A stretch of DNA of 64,000 bases from Escherichia coli DSM 30083 = JCM 1649 = ATCC 11775 (lineage in GTDB: Bacteria; Pseudomonadota; Gammaproteobacteria; Enterobacterales; Enterobacteriaceae): assembly GCF_003697165.2 (NCBI RefSeq), contig NZ_CP033092.2, positions 3,844,001 to 3,908,000 of the forward strand, written 5' to 3'. How positions within the stretch are numbered: the stretch's first letter is position 1; the number at the start of each line of letters is the position of its first letter. Shown here one piece after another: positions 52,741 to 63,550 of this stretch. The position numbers and the translations under genes were made by a program. Below the pieces are notes generated by a model. That model saw only the letters and a list, made by a program, of their open reading frames with translations, did no database searches and was not told where the DNA came from.

Positions 52741-52834
52741 CTGATGCGACGCTGGCCTGATAAAACGCGCCAGCGTCGCATCAGGCATCATATGCAAATG
52801 TCGGATGCAGCGTGACGCCTTATCCGGCATACAC
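52741..52834. repeat. BIME with REP element overlapping the mutT 3' end
   Basis: A perfect 16-bp stem with arms CTGATGCGACGCTGGC (52741-52756) and GCCAGCGTCGCATCAG (52769-52784) is followed by a REP palindrome (TGTCGGATGCAG ... CCTTATCCGGCA, about 52799-52829). The REP sequence runs into the last codons of mutT. Confidence 0.88.
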
Positions 52835-53218
52835 ACGCTTAAGTTTCGCAATTACCGGTTCATTGGCTGGCGGAAAATCATCGGCATTAAGACCGACCAG
52901 CGACATCCACTCACCGGGTTGCCCTTCTTTACCCCACGGCTCCCCTTCCCAGCTTTCGACCAGCCAGAACCACAGAGTTATATGCCTGTCCGGGAATTCA
53001 TATTCCAGTTTTTCAAATAGCGAAAAATGTTGTGGGGTAATCCCGACTTCTTCCTGAAGTTCACGCACCACCGCCTGTTCCGGCGTTTCGCCCATTTCAA
53101 CTTTACCGCCGGGAAACTCCAGTTTATTCGCCATGTGCGCATCTGCTGCGCGACGCGTTATAAAGATTTCATTGTTCTCGTTGCGAATAATACCTACCGC
53201 AATTTGCAGCTTTTTCAT
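52820..53218 (-). CDS. mutT: 8-oxo-dGTP diphosphatase MutT
   Basis: MutT removes 8-oxo-dGTP from the nucleotide pool and so prevents A:T to C:G transversions. The Nudix box lies at residues 37-60 (GGKVEMGET ... RELQEEVGI). The protein is 132 residues and ends KLKRVYAG; K-12 MutT, as I recall, ends KLKRL at 129. The last codons and stop lie inside a REP element, so the change probably arose by REP insertion or rearrangement. The catalytic core is unaffected. It lies downstream of secA. Confidence 0.97.
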   Translation of the reverse strand: MKKLQIAVGIIRNENNEIFITRRAADAHMANKLEFPGGKVEMGETPEQAVVRELQEEVGITPQHFSLFEKLEYEFPDRHITLWFWLVESWEGEPWGKEGQPGEWMSLVGLNADDFPPANEPVIAKLKRVYAG

Positions 53219-53232
53219 TGTCTTAAACCTAT

Positions 53233-53262
53233 AAAAAAGGCGCAGAATCCTGCGCCTTTTAC
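53233..53262 (-). terminator. Hairpin between secA and mutT
   Basis: The arms AAAAGGCGCA (53235-53244) and TGCGCCTTTT (53251-53260) form a stem with T-runs on both strands. It would partly end the secA transcript before mutT. Confidence 0.82.
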
Positions 53263-53277
53263 TTCAACTGTTAGCTT

Positions 53278-55983
53278 TTATTGCAGGCGGCCATGGCACT
53301 GCTTGTATTTTTTACCAGAACCACACGGGCAAGGATCGTTACGTCCTACTTTGCGTTCACCGGTTTGTGCCGCCAGTGCAGCTGCGGCTGCAGAGTCGTC
53401 ATCCTGATAGCTAAGCTGCTGCATTTGCGCTAAACGCTCGGCTTCCATACGACGCTGTTGTTCCAGCTCCTCAACCTCTTCAGGCATACGTACCTGAACT
53501 TTGCTCAGCGTACTGATAACTTCATATTTCAACGACTCCAGCATCGCTGCAAACATGGAGAACGATTCACGTTTGTATTCCTGCTTCGGATCTTTCTGTG
53601 CATAGCCACGCAGGTGGATACCCTGACGCAGATAGTCCATCGCTGCCAGGTGCTCTTTCCACAGAGAGTCGAGAGTTTGCAGCATGACGCCTTTCTCGAA
53701 GTGACGCATCATCTCAGCACCAACCACTTCTTCTTTACGCTGATACACTTCGATGGACTGCGCCAGAATGCGCTCACGCAGCGTCTCTTCATGCAGTTCT
53801 GGTTCTTTATCCAGCCACTCGGCAATTGGTAAATCGAGGTCGAAATCGTTCTTCAGACGTTCCTGCAGCCCCGGAATATCCCACATTTCTTCCAGCGACT
53901 GTGGCGGAATGTAGGCATCAATGGTCGCTTTGAACACATCTTCACGAATGCTGTTGATGGTTTCGCTCACATCGCTGACATCCAGCAGTTCGTTACGCTG
54001 GGAGTAAATGGCGCGACGCTGATCGTTAGCCACGTCATCATATTCCAGCAGTTGCTTACGAATGTCGAAGTTACGGCTTTCAACTTTACGCTGGGCGTTG
54101 GCAATCGCTTTGGTCACCCACGGGTGCTCAATGGCTTCGCCTGGCTTCATACCCAGTTTACGCATCATGCCGGATACTCGGTCGGAAGCAAAAATACGCA
54201 TCAGCGCATCTTCCATCGACAGGTAGAAACGGGAAGAACCAGCATCCCCCTGACGACCAGAACGACCGCGCAGCTGGTTATCGATACGACGGGATTCGTG
54301 ACGTTCAGTACCGATGATATGCAGGCCACCTGCTGCCAGTACCGCATCGTGACGTACCTGCCAGTCGGCTTTAATTTTTTCAATTTGCTCTGCAGTCGGA
54401 TTTTCCAGCGCGGCAACTTCTGCCTGCCAGCTACCACCGAGCACAATATCGGTACCACGACCCGCCATGTTGGTCGCGATAGTCACCGCAGCCGGGTAAC
54501 CTGCCTGAGCAACAATCGCCGCTTCGTTGGCATGGAATTTGGCGTTCAGGACGTTGTGCTTAATACCGGCTTTGGTCAGTTCATTTGACACCAGCTCCGA
54601 TTTTTCGATGGAGATTGTACCCACCAGCACCGGCTGGCCTTTCGCAGTACGTTCTTTGATATCTTCAATGATCGCCTGAATTTTTTCCGCTTCAGTCATG
54701 TAGACCAGGTCCGGCAGATCTTTACGAATCATTGGGCGGTTGGTCGGAACAACGACAGTATCCAGCTTATAGATGGAGCTGAATTCGAAAGCTTCGGTAT
54801 CAGCAGTACCAGTCATCCCCGCCAGTTTTTCATACAGACGGAAGTAGTTCTGGAAGGTGATCGAAGCCAGCGTTTGGTTTTCGTTCTGGATCTGCACACC
54901 TTCTTTCGCTTCCACAGCCTGGTGCAGACCATCGGACCAGCGACGGCCCTGCATGGTACGACCGGTGTGTTCGTCAACGATGATAACTTCACCATCTTTA
55001 ACGATGTAGTCGACGTCACGGGTAAACAGCGCATGAGCGCGCAGCGCCGCCGTTACGTGGTGCATCAGCATGATGTTGGCCGGAGAGTACAGAGACTCTC
55101 CTTCATCCATGATGCCTTCTTTAACCAGCAGTTCTTCAATCAGGACCAGACCACGTTCGGTCAGGTTCACCTGGCGAGATTTTTCATCCACCGAGAAGTG
55201 GCCTTCGCCCTGGAAGGTTTCGGAGTCTTCTTTTTCCTGACGGATCAGGTGCGGAATAATTTTATTCACGCGTTTATACATTTCCGAGCTGTCTTCTGCC
55301 GGGCCGGAAATGATCAGCGGTGTACGCGCTTCATCGATCAGGATGGAGTCCACTTCGTCCACCAGCGCATAGTGCAGTTTACGCTGTACACGTTCTTCAG
55401 GACTGAACGCCATGTTGTCACGCAGGTAGTCAAAGCCGTATTCGTTGTTCGTACCGTAAGTGATGTCAGCAGCGTAGGCTTCACGCTTTGCCGGTGCTGG
55501 CATGCCCGGCAGGTTGATACCGACAGTCAGGCCAAGGAATTCAAACAGCGGACGGTTGTTTTCGGCGTCACGTTGCGCCAGGTAGTCGTTGACGGTAACT
55601 ACGTGTACGCCTTTACCGGTTAGTGCGTTCAGGTAAGCAGGCAGCGTTGCGGTCAGGGTTTTACCTTCACCGGTACGCATTTCGGCGATGCAGCGTTCGT
55701 TAAGAACCATACCGCCGAGTAACTGAACGTCGAAGTGACGCATGCCAAAGACGCGCTTACTTGCCTCACGCACCACGGCGAAAGCTTCCGGGATCAGATT
55801 TTCCAGCACTTCGCCTTTTTCCAGACGCGCACGAAACTCTGCGGTTTTCCCTTTCAGTTCTTCGTCGGAGAGTTTTTCCATCTCCGGTTCCATGGCATTG
55901 ATGATGTTGACCACTTTGCGCATCCGGCGCAGGGTGCGATCGTTACGACTACCGAAAACTTTAGTTAATAATTTGATTAGCAT
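53278..55983 (-). CDS. secA: Protein translocase ATPase SecA
   Basis: SecA (901 residues) is the motor that drives preproteins through SecYEG. The Walker A motif MRTGEGKT (about residues 102-109), DEAD-type [11 protein letters not shown], the second helicase domain ([10 protein letters not shown]) and the C-terminal zinc-binding SecB-docking site ([14 protein letters not shown]) are intact. It lies directly downstream of secM, whose translational arrest exposes the secA ribosome site. Confidence 0.99.
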
Positions 55984-56044
55984 AATAAAATCTCAAACGC
56001 CCCGCGTTGCGGAGTTAATAAAATGAAGTAAAGGTTTATTGTTG

Positions 56045-56557
56045 TTAGCTGAGGCGTTGAGGGCCAGCACGGATGCCTTGCGCCTGGCTTATCCAGACGG
56101 GCGTGCTGAATTTTGCTTGTGGGGTAAAATGCGCATAATCAATGCGATAACCCTTTTCAGACGGCGTGCCTTCCTGGGTCAGAAGCGCGCTAAGCGTATC
56201 CAGTAATGCAAGATGTTGCGCCTGAAGAGGCAAAGATTCTTCAGCAACGGGCAGCGTTTGCGGTGCCATCGCGAAGGAAAGATGGCGGATTACCGTGCGA
56301 ATGGCATGTTGATGCCAGTAATCAACGGAATAGTTCGAATTCGGGCGGCGCGTGTTCGCTTCCAGCAAGGCCAATTGACCAAAGTTAACTTTGGCTGAAG
56401 GCTCGTGGTTGCGGGTTGTCGCTTTTGCGGGCGCGTTTGGTTCGGCGGCATTGCTGAGTGCAGGCAAACCTAAACTCGCCGCGACCATCCCTAATAAGAG
56501 ATGCGGCCAGAAGTAGCGTTTACCAAACTGTCGCCAGCGCGTCAGTATTCCACTCAC
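56045..56557 (-). CDS. secM: Secretion monitor SecM
   Basis: SecM (170 residues) is an exported regulator, not an enzyme. Its C-terminal arrest sequence FSTPVWISQAQGIRAGP (ending at Pro166) stalls the ribosome until the chain is pulled by the Sec machinery, and the stall raises secA translation. An extended signal region (residues 1-37) is present. The start is GTG at 56557, giving the known length; in-frame codons upstream reach into the lpxC terminator. Every residue I can check in the arrest motif is intact. Confidence 0.96.
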   Translation of the reverse strand: MSGILTRWRQFGKRYFWPHLLLGMVAASLGLPALSNAAEPNAPAKATTRNHEPSAKVNFGQLALLEANTRRPNSNYSVDYWHQHAIRTVIRHLSFAMAPQTLPVAEESLPLQAQHLALLDTLSALLTQEGTPSEKGYRIDYAHFTPQAKFSTPVWISQAQGIRAGPQRLS

Positions 56558-56708
56558 GTTATTGCCATCCCGATCGTATTCAAACGTATTTAGCGCACAA
56601 ATCTTATCATTAAAGCCTGAAGTCCACAGCACGAATGAAGATAAGTTGTGCGTAAAAGTGCTTAAGAAAACAGCGTTCGCACCGTTTTTTATAGCTCTTA
56701 TAAAATTC

Positions 56709-56762
56709 AAAAAAAAACGACTGGTTCACCTGGCCGGAGAGAGTGCCAGATTTGCCAGTCGA
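56709..56762 (-). terminator. Terminator between lpxC and secM
   Basis: On the minus strand CGACTGGCAAATCTGGC pairs with GGCCAGGTGAACCAGTCG with small bulges, followed by nine Ts. It separates secM-secA from the upstream cell-division genes. Confidence 0.88.
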
Positions 56763-56787
56763 ATTTTATACGACAGTATAAATGTCG

Positions 56788-57726
<939 letters not shown>

Positions 57727-57743
57727 CTATCCAACCGAAGTGT

Positions 57744-57749
57744 ACTATA
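57744..57749 (-). promoter_or_regulatory. Predicted -10 element of the lpxC promoter
   Basis: On the minus strand TATAGT lies about 40 bases before the lpxC ATG in the ftsZ-lpxC gap. The best -35 candidate (TTGTGC, 57769-57774) is 19 bases away, longer than ideal. Confidence 0.45.
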
Positions 57750-57805
57750 CATTCGGCGGGCCAGTTTAGCACAAAGAGCCTCGAAACCCAAATTCCAGTC
57801 AATTC

Positions 57806-58957
57806 TTAATCAGCTTGCTTACGCAGGAATGCTGGGATATCCAGATAATCCGGCTCTTTCGCAGTTTGCGGCGCATTGTCATTCACGACTTTAGCAACCG
57901 GCTTCTGCTCCTGGGTCAGCGGAGCCATACCGTGCTGCTGGTAGCGATCCATCACTGGCTGCTGAACCTGCTTATTGGTCACCAGAGTGATTTCAGGACG
58001 TTTGTCCATGCCGATACCTGTCGCAACAACAGTTACGCGCAGCTCGTCATTCATATCCGGGTCAAGAGAAGTACCGATAACCACGGTCGCGTTGTCGGAA
58101 GCAAATGCACGGATGGTGTTACCTACCGTTTCGAACTCATCCAGACGCAGGTCGAAGCCCGCTGTGATGTTAACCAGCACGCCGCGTGCGCCAGACAGGT
58201 CGATATCTTCCAGCAGCGGAGAAGAGATAGCCATTTCAGCAGCTTCTTCCGCACGATCTTCACCGCTCGCCACACCAGAACCCATCATTGCGTAGCCCAT
58301 TTCAGACATTACGGTGCGTACGTCTGCAAAGTCCACGTTCATCAAACCCGGACGAGTAATCAGTTCGGCGATACCTTGCACAGCGCCTTTCAGTACATCG
58401 TTCGCTGCGCCAAACGCATCCAGCAGGGAGATACCTCGGCCCAGAACTTTCAGCAGTTTGTCGTTCGGGATAGTGATCAGAGAGTCCACATGCTTGGACA
58501 GTTCAGTGATCCCCTGCTCCGCGAATGCCATACGCTTCTTGCCTTCAAAGTTGAAAGGCTTAGTGACGACAGCAACGGTCAGGATACCCAAATCTTTTGC
58601 CACTTCAGCGACGACTGGTGCTGCACCTGTACCGGTACCACCACCCATACCCGCAGCAATAAAGACCATGTCTGCACCTTCCAGCGCCGCACGCAGTGCA
58701 TCGCGATCCTCATCAGCCGCATTGCGGCCAACTTCTGGATTAGCGCCAGCGCCCAGTCCTTTGGTGATACCGCTACCGATTTGAATCGTCTGTCCAACCG
58801 CTGTTTTACGCAGCGCTTGTGCATCGGTATTTACCGCGAAGAATTCAACACCTTCAATGCGCTCACGCACCATGTGTTCAACAGCATTACCGCCGCCGCC
58901 GCCGACGCCGATGACTTTAATCACCGCGTCATTGGTAAGTTCCATTGGTTCAAACAT
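57806..58957 (-). CDS. ftsZ: Cell division GTPase FtsZ
   Basis: FtsZ (383 residues) is the tubulin homologue that forms the Z ring. The GTP-binding motif GGGTGTG (about residues 106-112), the T7 synergy loop around NVDFADV, and the conserved C-terminal peptide (DYLDIPAFLRKQAD) that binds ZipA, FtsA and ZapD are all present. It lies 60 bases downstream of ftsA. Confidence 0.99.
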   Translation of the reverse strand: MFEPMELTNDAVIKVIGVGGGGGNAVEHMVRERIEGVEFFAVNTDAQALRKTAVGQTIQIGSGITKGLGAGANPEVGRNAADEDRDALRAALEGADMVFIAAGMGGGTGTGAAPVVAEVAKDLGILTVAVVTKPFNFEGKKRMAFAEQGITELSKHVDSLITIPNDKLLKVLGRGISLLDAFGAANDVLKGAVQGIAELITRPGLMNVDFADVRTVMSEMGYAMMGSGVASGEDRAEEAAEMAISSPLLEDIDLSGARGVLVNITAGFDLRLDEFETVGNTIRAFASDNATVVIGTSLDPDMNDELRVTVVATGIGMDKRPEITLVTNKQVQQPVMDRYQQHGMAPLTQEQKPVAKVVNDNAPQTAKEPDYLDIPAFLRKQAD

Positions 58958-59017
58958 AGTTTCTCTCCGATTTGTGCCTGTCGCCTGAGGCCGTAATCAT
59001 CGTCGGCCTCATAAAAA

Positions 59018-60280
59018 TTAAAACTCTTTTCGCAGCCAACTATTGAGTCGCTTGATCCACGAGCCAACTGATGCTGTAACACGTTTTTCTACTTCAGCTT
59101 CACCGTTAAGATGTGACTCTTTCCCATAGTGAAGCAATCCCACCGCCGTCGAATAATACGGCTCCTGAGCATAATCCGTTAAACCGGTAATGTTCAGCGG
59201 CGCGCCGATACGCACTTGCGTATGAAACACGCGCTGAGCACAGGCTGCAAGACCTTCGATCTGCGCTGCGCCACCGGTTAATACAATGCCTGCCGCCAGG
59301 TGATGTTTAACCCCTTGTTGGCGAAGCTTTTCCTGCAACTGCAATATCTCTTCGTTGACCAGATTGAGCAGCTCGGTATAGCGCGGCTCGATCACCTCTG
59401 CCAGGGTCTGACGTTGTAGACTCCGCGGCGGACGACCGCCTACGCTCGGCACTTCCACGCTCTCATCTTTTCCAACGATGGAGCCCAGCGCACAACCGTG
59501 GCGAACTTTAATCGCTTCGGCGTCACTTGGCGGTGTGCCAAAGGCGTAAGCGATATCACTGGTCACGACATTGCCAGCATAAGGAATTACCTTCGTGTGG
59601 CGCAATGCCCCACCGGTATAAACGGCGATATCCATTGTACCACCACCGATATCAACGACGCAGACACCCAGTTCACGTTCATCTTCCGTCAATACCGAAT
59701 AACTTGATGCCAGACCGGCAAATATCAGTTGGTCAACTTTCAGCCCACAACGTTCAACCGCTTTGACGATGTTTTTCGCCATATCATTGTGACATGTGAT
59801 CAGGTGCACTTTTGCCTGCATCCGCACGCCCGAAAGCCCTACCGGATTCTTGATCCCTTCCTGATAGTCAATCGCATACTCTTGCGGGATCACATGCAAC
59901 ACACGATGCTCATCGCGCACACGCACCGATTTCGCGGTATGGACGACGTTTTCCACATCTTCTTGCGTCACTTCTTCTTCAGAAATAGGCACCATACCAA
60001 TTTCATTCTGGCAGCTGATGTGCTTACCAGAAAGCGCCAGATATACCGAAGAGATCTGACAATCTGCCATCAATTCTGCCTGGTCAATGGCGCGTTGTAC
60101 GCACTTGACCACGGATTCGAGGTCGTTCACCCCACCTTTATCCATACCACGCGACGGGCAACTACCCACGCCAATGATATTGACCATACCGTCGGGCAGA
60201 ACTTCCCCTACTAAAGCGGCAACCTTCGCGGTACCAATCTCCAGTCCTACTACCAGTTTTCTGTCCGTCGCCTTGATCAT
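59018..60280 (-). CDS. ftsA: Cell division protein FtsA
   Basis: FtsA (420 residues) is an actin-like ATPase that anchors FtsZ to the membrane. The phosphate motif VVGLEIGTAKVAALVG and adenosine motif VLTGGAAQIEGL are visible, and the last ~15 residues (SWIKRLNSWLRKEF) form the amphipathic membrane-targeting helix. Its start overlaps the ftsQ stop by four bases. Confidence 0.99.
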   Translation of the reverse strand: MIKATDRKLVVGLEIGTAKVAALVGEVLPDGMVNIIGVGSCPSRGMDKGGVNDLESVVKCVQRAIDQAELMADCQISSVYLALSGKHISCQNEIGMVPISEEEVTQEDVENVVHTAKSVRVRDEHRVLHVIPQEYAIDYQEGIKNPVGLSGVRMQAKVHLITCHNDMAKNIVKAVERCGLKVDQLIFAGLASSYSVLTEDERELGVCVVDIGGGTMDIAVYTGGALRHTKVIPYAGNVVTSDIAYAFGTPPSDAEAIKVRHGCALGSIVGKDESVEVPSVGGRPPRSLQRQTLAEVIEPRYTELLNLVNEEILQLQEKLRQQGVKHHLAAGIVLTGGAAQIEGLAACAQRVFHTQVRIGAPLNITGLTDYAQEPYYSTAVGLLHYGKESHLNGEAEVEKRVTASVGSWIKRLNSWLRKEF

Positions 60281-61107
60281 TGTTGTTCTGCCTGTGCCTG
60301 ATTTTGTTGCTGAGTAGATTCCTCTGGCGGCAAGGGCGCCCAGCCTACTGCCGCTCCAGAGTCATAACGCAAATCAACGTAGCTAATCCGTTTGCCATCG
60401 GTTTGCGCCTGCTGCTGTAAAACCGGATAAAGTTCTACAAAGCGAGCCAAACGTTTCATCGTATCGCCCCGACCAAGATTGAGCTTAATATCGTTATTCA
60501 GCGTCAACTGCCAGGAACGTCGCGCGGTCATCGCCGCTTCCTTCAGAGTAAATCTGTCCTTTGCCAGCATCTGCCCCATTTCGCGATAGCCCTGCAACAC
60601 TTCATTGGCGCTGCCTTCCGGGCCATACAGCATTGGAAGCACCTGCTTGCTGGTGCGATCTGGCGGCACGCTGAAGGTGTTTCCTTCCGCGTCTACCATA
60701 TGTTGATCATTCCACCGCGCAATCGGCACATATTCAACCAGATGAATCTTCAATTCATCAGGCCACTGCTTTCTGACGCTCACCTGCTTAATCCACGGCA
60801 GGCGTTGTTCTATTTGCGTCTGGATGATGTTGACATCCTGGGTCATAAAGGTACCTGGCTCACCCAATGCCAGGATCGACTGCCGGATATCGTCATTACG
60901 CGTGTAATGGCGTTCACCGGTCAACACCAGCTTTGAGAGCGGCAGGCGTTGCGCATCTTCCATCCAGCCCAACACGACCCAGCCGCTCACCAACACTGTC
61001 GTTAAAACGGTCAGCAGGAAAAGGATCCCCGCCAGACGCGTTCCATTATTGCGGCGAGAAGAAACCTCTTCTTCGCTATTTCGCGTGTTCAGAGCAGCCT
61101 GCGACAT
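60277..61107 (-). CDS. ftsQ: Cell division protein FtsQ
   Basis: FtsQ (276 residues) is a bitopic divisome protein that recruits FtsB and FtsL. One membrane segment (about residues 27-48) is followed by a periplasmic POTRA domain (LPLSKLVLTGERHYTRNDDI) and a beta domain. It is placed between ddlB and ftsA with almost no spacing. Confidence 0.98.
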   Translation of the reverse strand: MSQAALNTRNSEEEVSSRRNNGTRLAGILFLLTVLTTVLVSGWVVLGWMEDAQRLPLSKLVLTGERHYTRNDDIRQSILALGEPGTFMTQDVNIIQTQIEQRLPWIKQVSVRKQWPDELKIHLVEYVPIARWNDQHMVDAEGNTFSVPPDRTSKQVLPMLYGPEGSANEVLQGYREMGQMLAKDRFTLKEAAMTARRSWQLTLNNDIKLNLGRGDTMKRLARFVELYPVLQQQAQTDGKRISYVDLRYDSGAAVGWAPLPPEESTQQQNQAQAEQQ

Positions 61108-61108
61108 A

Positions 61109-62029
61109 TTAGTCCGCCAGTTCCAGAATTCGTACTACCAACTGCGAGAAGCTCATACCTGCCTGACGTGCCGCCATCGGCACCAGACTGTGGCTGGTCA
61201 TACCCGGTGAGGTATTGGCTTCCAGCAGATAAAACTGTCCATCACTGTCCAGCATAACGTCAATACGTCCCCATCCTTTGCAACCTAACGTCGTCCATGC
61301 TTTTAGCACTAATGCCTGCAAATTGGCCTCTTGTGACGCTTCCAGACCTGCGGGGCAGAAATACTGTGTCTCATCAGAGAGATACTTCGCCTCATAATCA
61401 TAGAAGGTTCCGGCCGGTTGAATACGTATTGACGGTAAAATTTCTTCACCGAGTATCGCAATCGTGAACTCCGGCCCACTTAGCCATTTTTCAATCAATA
61501 CTTCTTCATCGTGCTGAAATGCCAATCTTAATGCATCTTGTAGAGCATTTTCTGCTACTACTTTTGACATTCCCACACTGGAACCTTCGCGGCTCGGCTT
61601 AACGATAACCGGCAAACCCAGAGAAGAAATTTCTGCTAACTGCTTATCGTTAAGGCCTTTTTCAAACTCTGCGCGGGTTAACGCTACCCACGGCGCGACC
61701 GGTAAACCGGCACCCTGCCACAGAAGTTTGCTGCGTAGTTTATCCATTGAAAGCGCAGATGCCATCACTCCGCTGCCGGTATAAGGCAAGCCCATCAGCT
61801 CGAGCATGCCCTGCAGCGTACCATCTTCACCGCCGCGACCGTGTAGCGCGATAAACACTTTCTGAAAACCCATCGACTTCAGTTGCGTCACGTCGACTTC
61901 TTTCGGGTCGACAGGATACGCGTCAATACCGCCTTCACGCAGCCCGGCTAACACCGCTGCGCCAGAATTCAGAGAAACTTCCCGCTCAGCGGAGGTCCCG
62001 CCCAACAGGACCGCGATTTTATCAGTCAT
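61109..62029 (-). CDS. ddlB: D-alanine--D-alanine ligase B
   Basis: DdlB (306 residues) joins two D-alanines for the peptidoglycan stem peptide. The ATP-grasp fold shows KIAVLLGGTSAEREVS at the start, the active-site loop VKPSREGSSVG and the metal site EANTSPGMT. It overlaps murC by eight bases. Confidence 0.99.
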   Translation of the reverse strand: MTDKIAVLLGGTSAEREVSLNSGAAVLAGLREGGIDAYPVDPKEVDVTQLKSMGFQKVFIALHGRGGEDGTLQGMLELMGLPYTGSGVMASALSMDKLRSKLLWQGAGLPVAPWVALTRAEFEKGLNDKQLAEISSLGLPVIVKPSREGSSVGMSKVVAENALQDALRLAFQHDEEVLIEKWLSGPEFTIAILGEEILPSIRIQPAGTFYDYEAKYLSDETQYFCPAGLEASQEANLQALVLKAWTTLGCKGWGRIDVMLDSDGQFYLLEANTSPGMTSHSLVPMAARQAGMSFSQLVVRILELAD

Positions 62030-63497
62030 GTTGTTCTTCCTCCGGAGTTTGCGGCTTCAGTTTGATTTCAGCTAAAGAACGAGCAATTTTTCCGATATTA
62101 CCAGCCCCCTGAACGAGAATCAGGTCGTTACCGGTTAATACCGGTGCCAGCATCTCGGCTACCTGCGCCGGGTCCGGCACCAGAATGGGATCAATTTTCC
62201 CACGTCCACGAATTGTGCGACACAGCGAACGGCTGTCCGCTCCCGGAATTGGCGCTTCACCAGCCGGATACACTTCCAGCATCAACAGGGTATCAACCTG
62301 CGTCAGCACATTGGCGAAATCATCATACAGGTCGCGCGTACGGGTAAAACGGTGCGGCTGAAACAGCATTACCAGGTTTTTATCCGGCCAGCCTGCGCGC
62401 GCCGCTTTAATAGTGGCGTCCACTTCCGTCGGGTGGTGGCCGTAGTCATCGACCAGCATTGCCGTACCGCTTTTTCCATTCACTGGCTCTAGCGGGAATT
62501 CACCGAGGAAATCGAAACGGCGCCCCGTCCCCTGGAAGCTTTCCAGCGCACGCAAAATAGCCTCGTCGTCAATTCCCTCTTCCGTAGCAACCGCAACCGC
62601 AGCTGCGGCGTTCAGCGCGTTATGACGACCTGGCGCATTCAGGGTGACGCGCATCGGCTCTTTGTCCTGGCGCAGCAGCGTAAAGTGCCCCTGCGGGCCA
62701 ATCTGCTGATAATCTTCTACACGCACGTCGGCATCTTCGCTGAAGCCGTAAGTCGTGGTCTGACGTCCCACACGCGGTAACAATTCGCGGATCACCGGAT
62801 CATCAACACACATCACCGCACGACCGTAAAACGGCAGGTTGTGCAGAAAATTAATAAAAGTCTGTTTTAAATTCTCAAAGTCGCCCTGGTAGGTATCCAT
62901 GTGGTCGGCTTCGATATTGGTGACAATCGCCACCATCGGTTGCAGATGCAGGAACGATGCATCACTCTCATCTGCTTCGGCAATCAGGTACCGACCATGC
63001 CCCAAACGCGCATGAACCCCCGCCGCTTTTACCAGCCCACCGTTAACGAAGGTTGGGTCGAGTCCCGCTTCTGCGTAGATGCTAGAAACCATCGCGGTGG
63101 TTGTCGTTTTGCCGTGTGTTCCGGCAATGGCGATGCCATGACGAAAACGCATTAACTCAGCCAGCATTTCAGCACGACGGATCACCGGAATACGCGCTTC
63201 ATGAGCTGCAACAATTTCCGGGTTATCGGCAGAAATCGCGCTGGAAACAACGACCACGCTGGCATCACGTACGTTTTCCGGGCGATGGTTGAAATAAATC
63301 GTCGCTCCCAGATTCATTAACTGCTGCGTGACCGGATTTGGCGCTAAATCGGAACCACTGATCTGATAACCTTCATTGGCCAGAACTTCGGCAATACCGC
63401 CCATACCGGCACCACCGATGCCGACAAAATGTATGTGCCGAACGCGACGCATTTCGGGCACGATGGAACGCAGTTTTGCCAATTGTTGTGTATTCAT
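62022..63497 (-). CDS. murC: UDP-N-acetylmuramate--L-alanine ligase
   Basis: MurC (491 residues) adds the first amino acid of the peptidoglycan stem. The N-terminal UDP-binding Rossmann motif HFVGIGGAGMGGIAEVL, the ATP loop GTHGKTTTTAM and the C-terminal ligase domain motif DYGHHPTE are all present. It lies between murG and ddlB. Confidence 0.99.
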   Translation of the reverse strand: MNTQQLAKLRSIVPEMRRVRHIHFVGIGGAGMGGIAEVLANEGYQISGSDLAPNPVTQQLMNLGATIYFNHRPENVRDASVVVVSSAISADNPEIVAAHEARIPVIRRAEMLAELMRFRHGIAIAGTHGKTTTTAMVSSIYAEAGLDPTFVNGGLVKAAGVHARLGHGRYLIAEADESDASFLHLQPMVAIVTNIEADHMDTYQGDFENLKQTFINFLHNLPFYGRAVMCVDDPVIRELLPRVGRQTTTYGFSEDADVRVEDYQQIGPQGHFTLLRQDKEPMRVTLNAPGRHNALNAAAAVAVATEEGIDDEAILRALESFQGTGRRFDFLGEFPLEPVNGKSGTAMLVDDYGHHPTEVDATIKAARAGWPDKNLVMLFQPHRFTRTRDLYDDFANVLTQVDTLLMLEVYPAGEAPIPGADSRSLCRTIRGRGKIDPILVPDPAQVAEMLAPVLTGNDLILVQGAGNIGKIARSLAEIKLKPQTPEEEQHD

Positions 63498-63550
63498 TCT
63501 TTACGCCATTAACTTCTTAAATTCATACGATGCAAAAGGCATCGCTACAA

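Noticed and set aside
57815..58996. Open frame of nearly 400 codons opposite ftsZ
   Set aside because: Antisense shadow of ftsZ without ribosome site or recognisable protein features.
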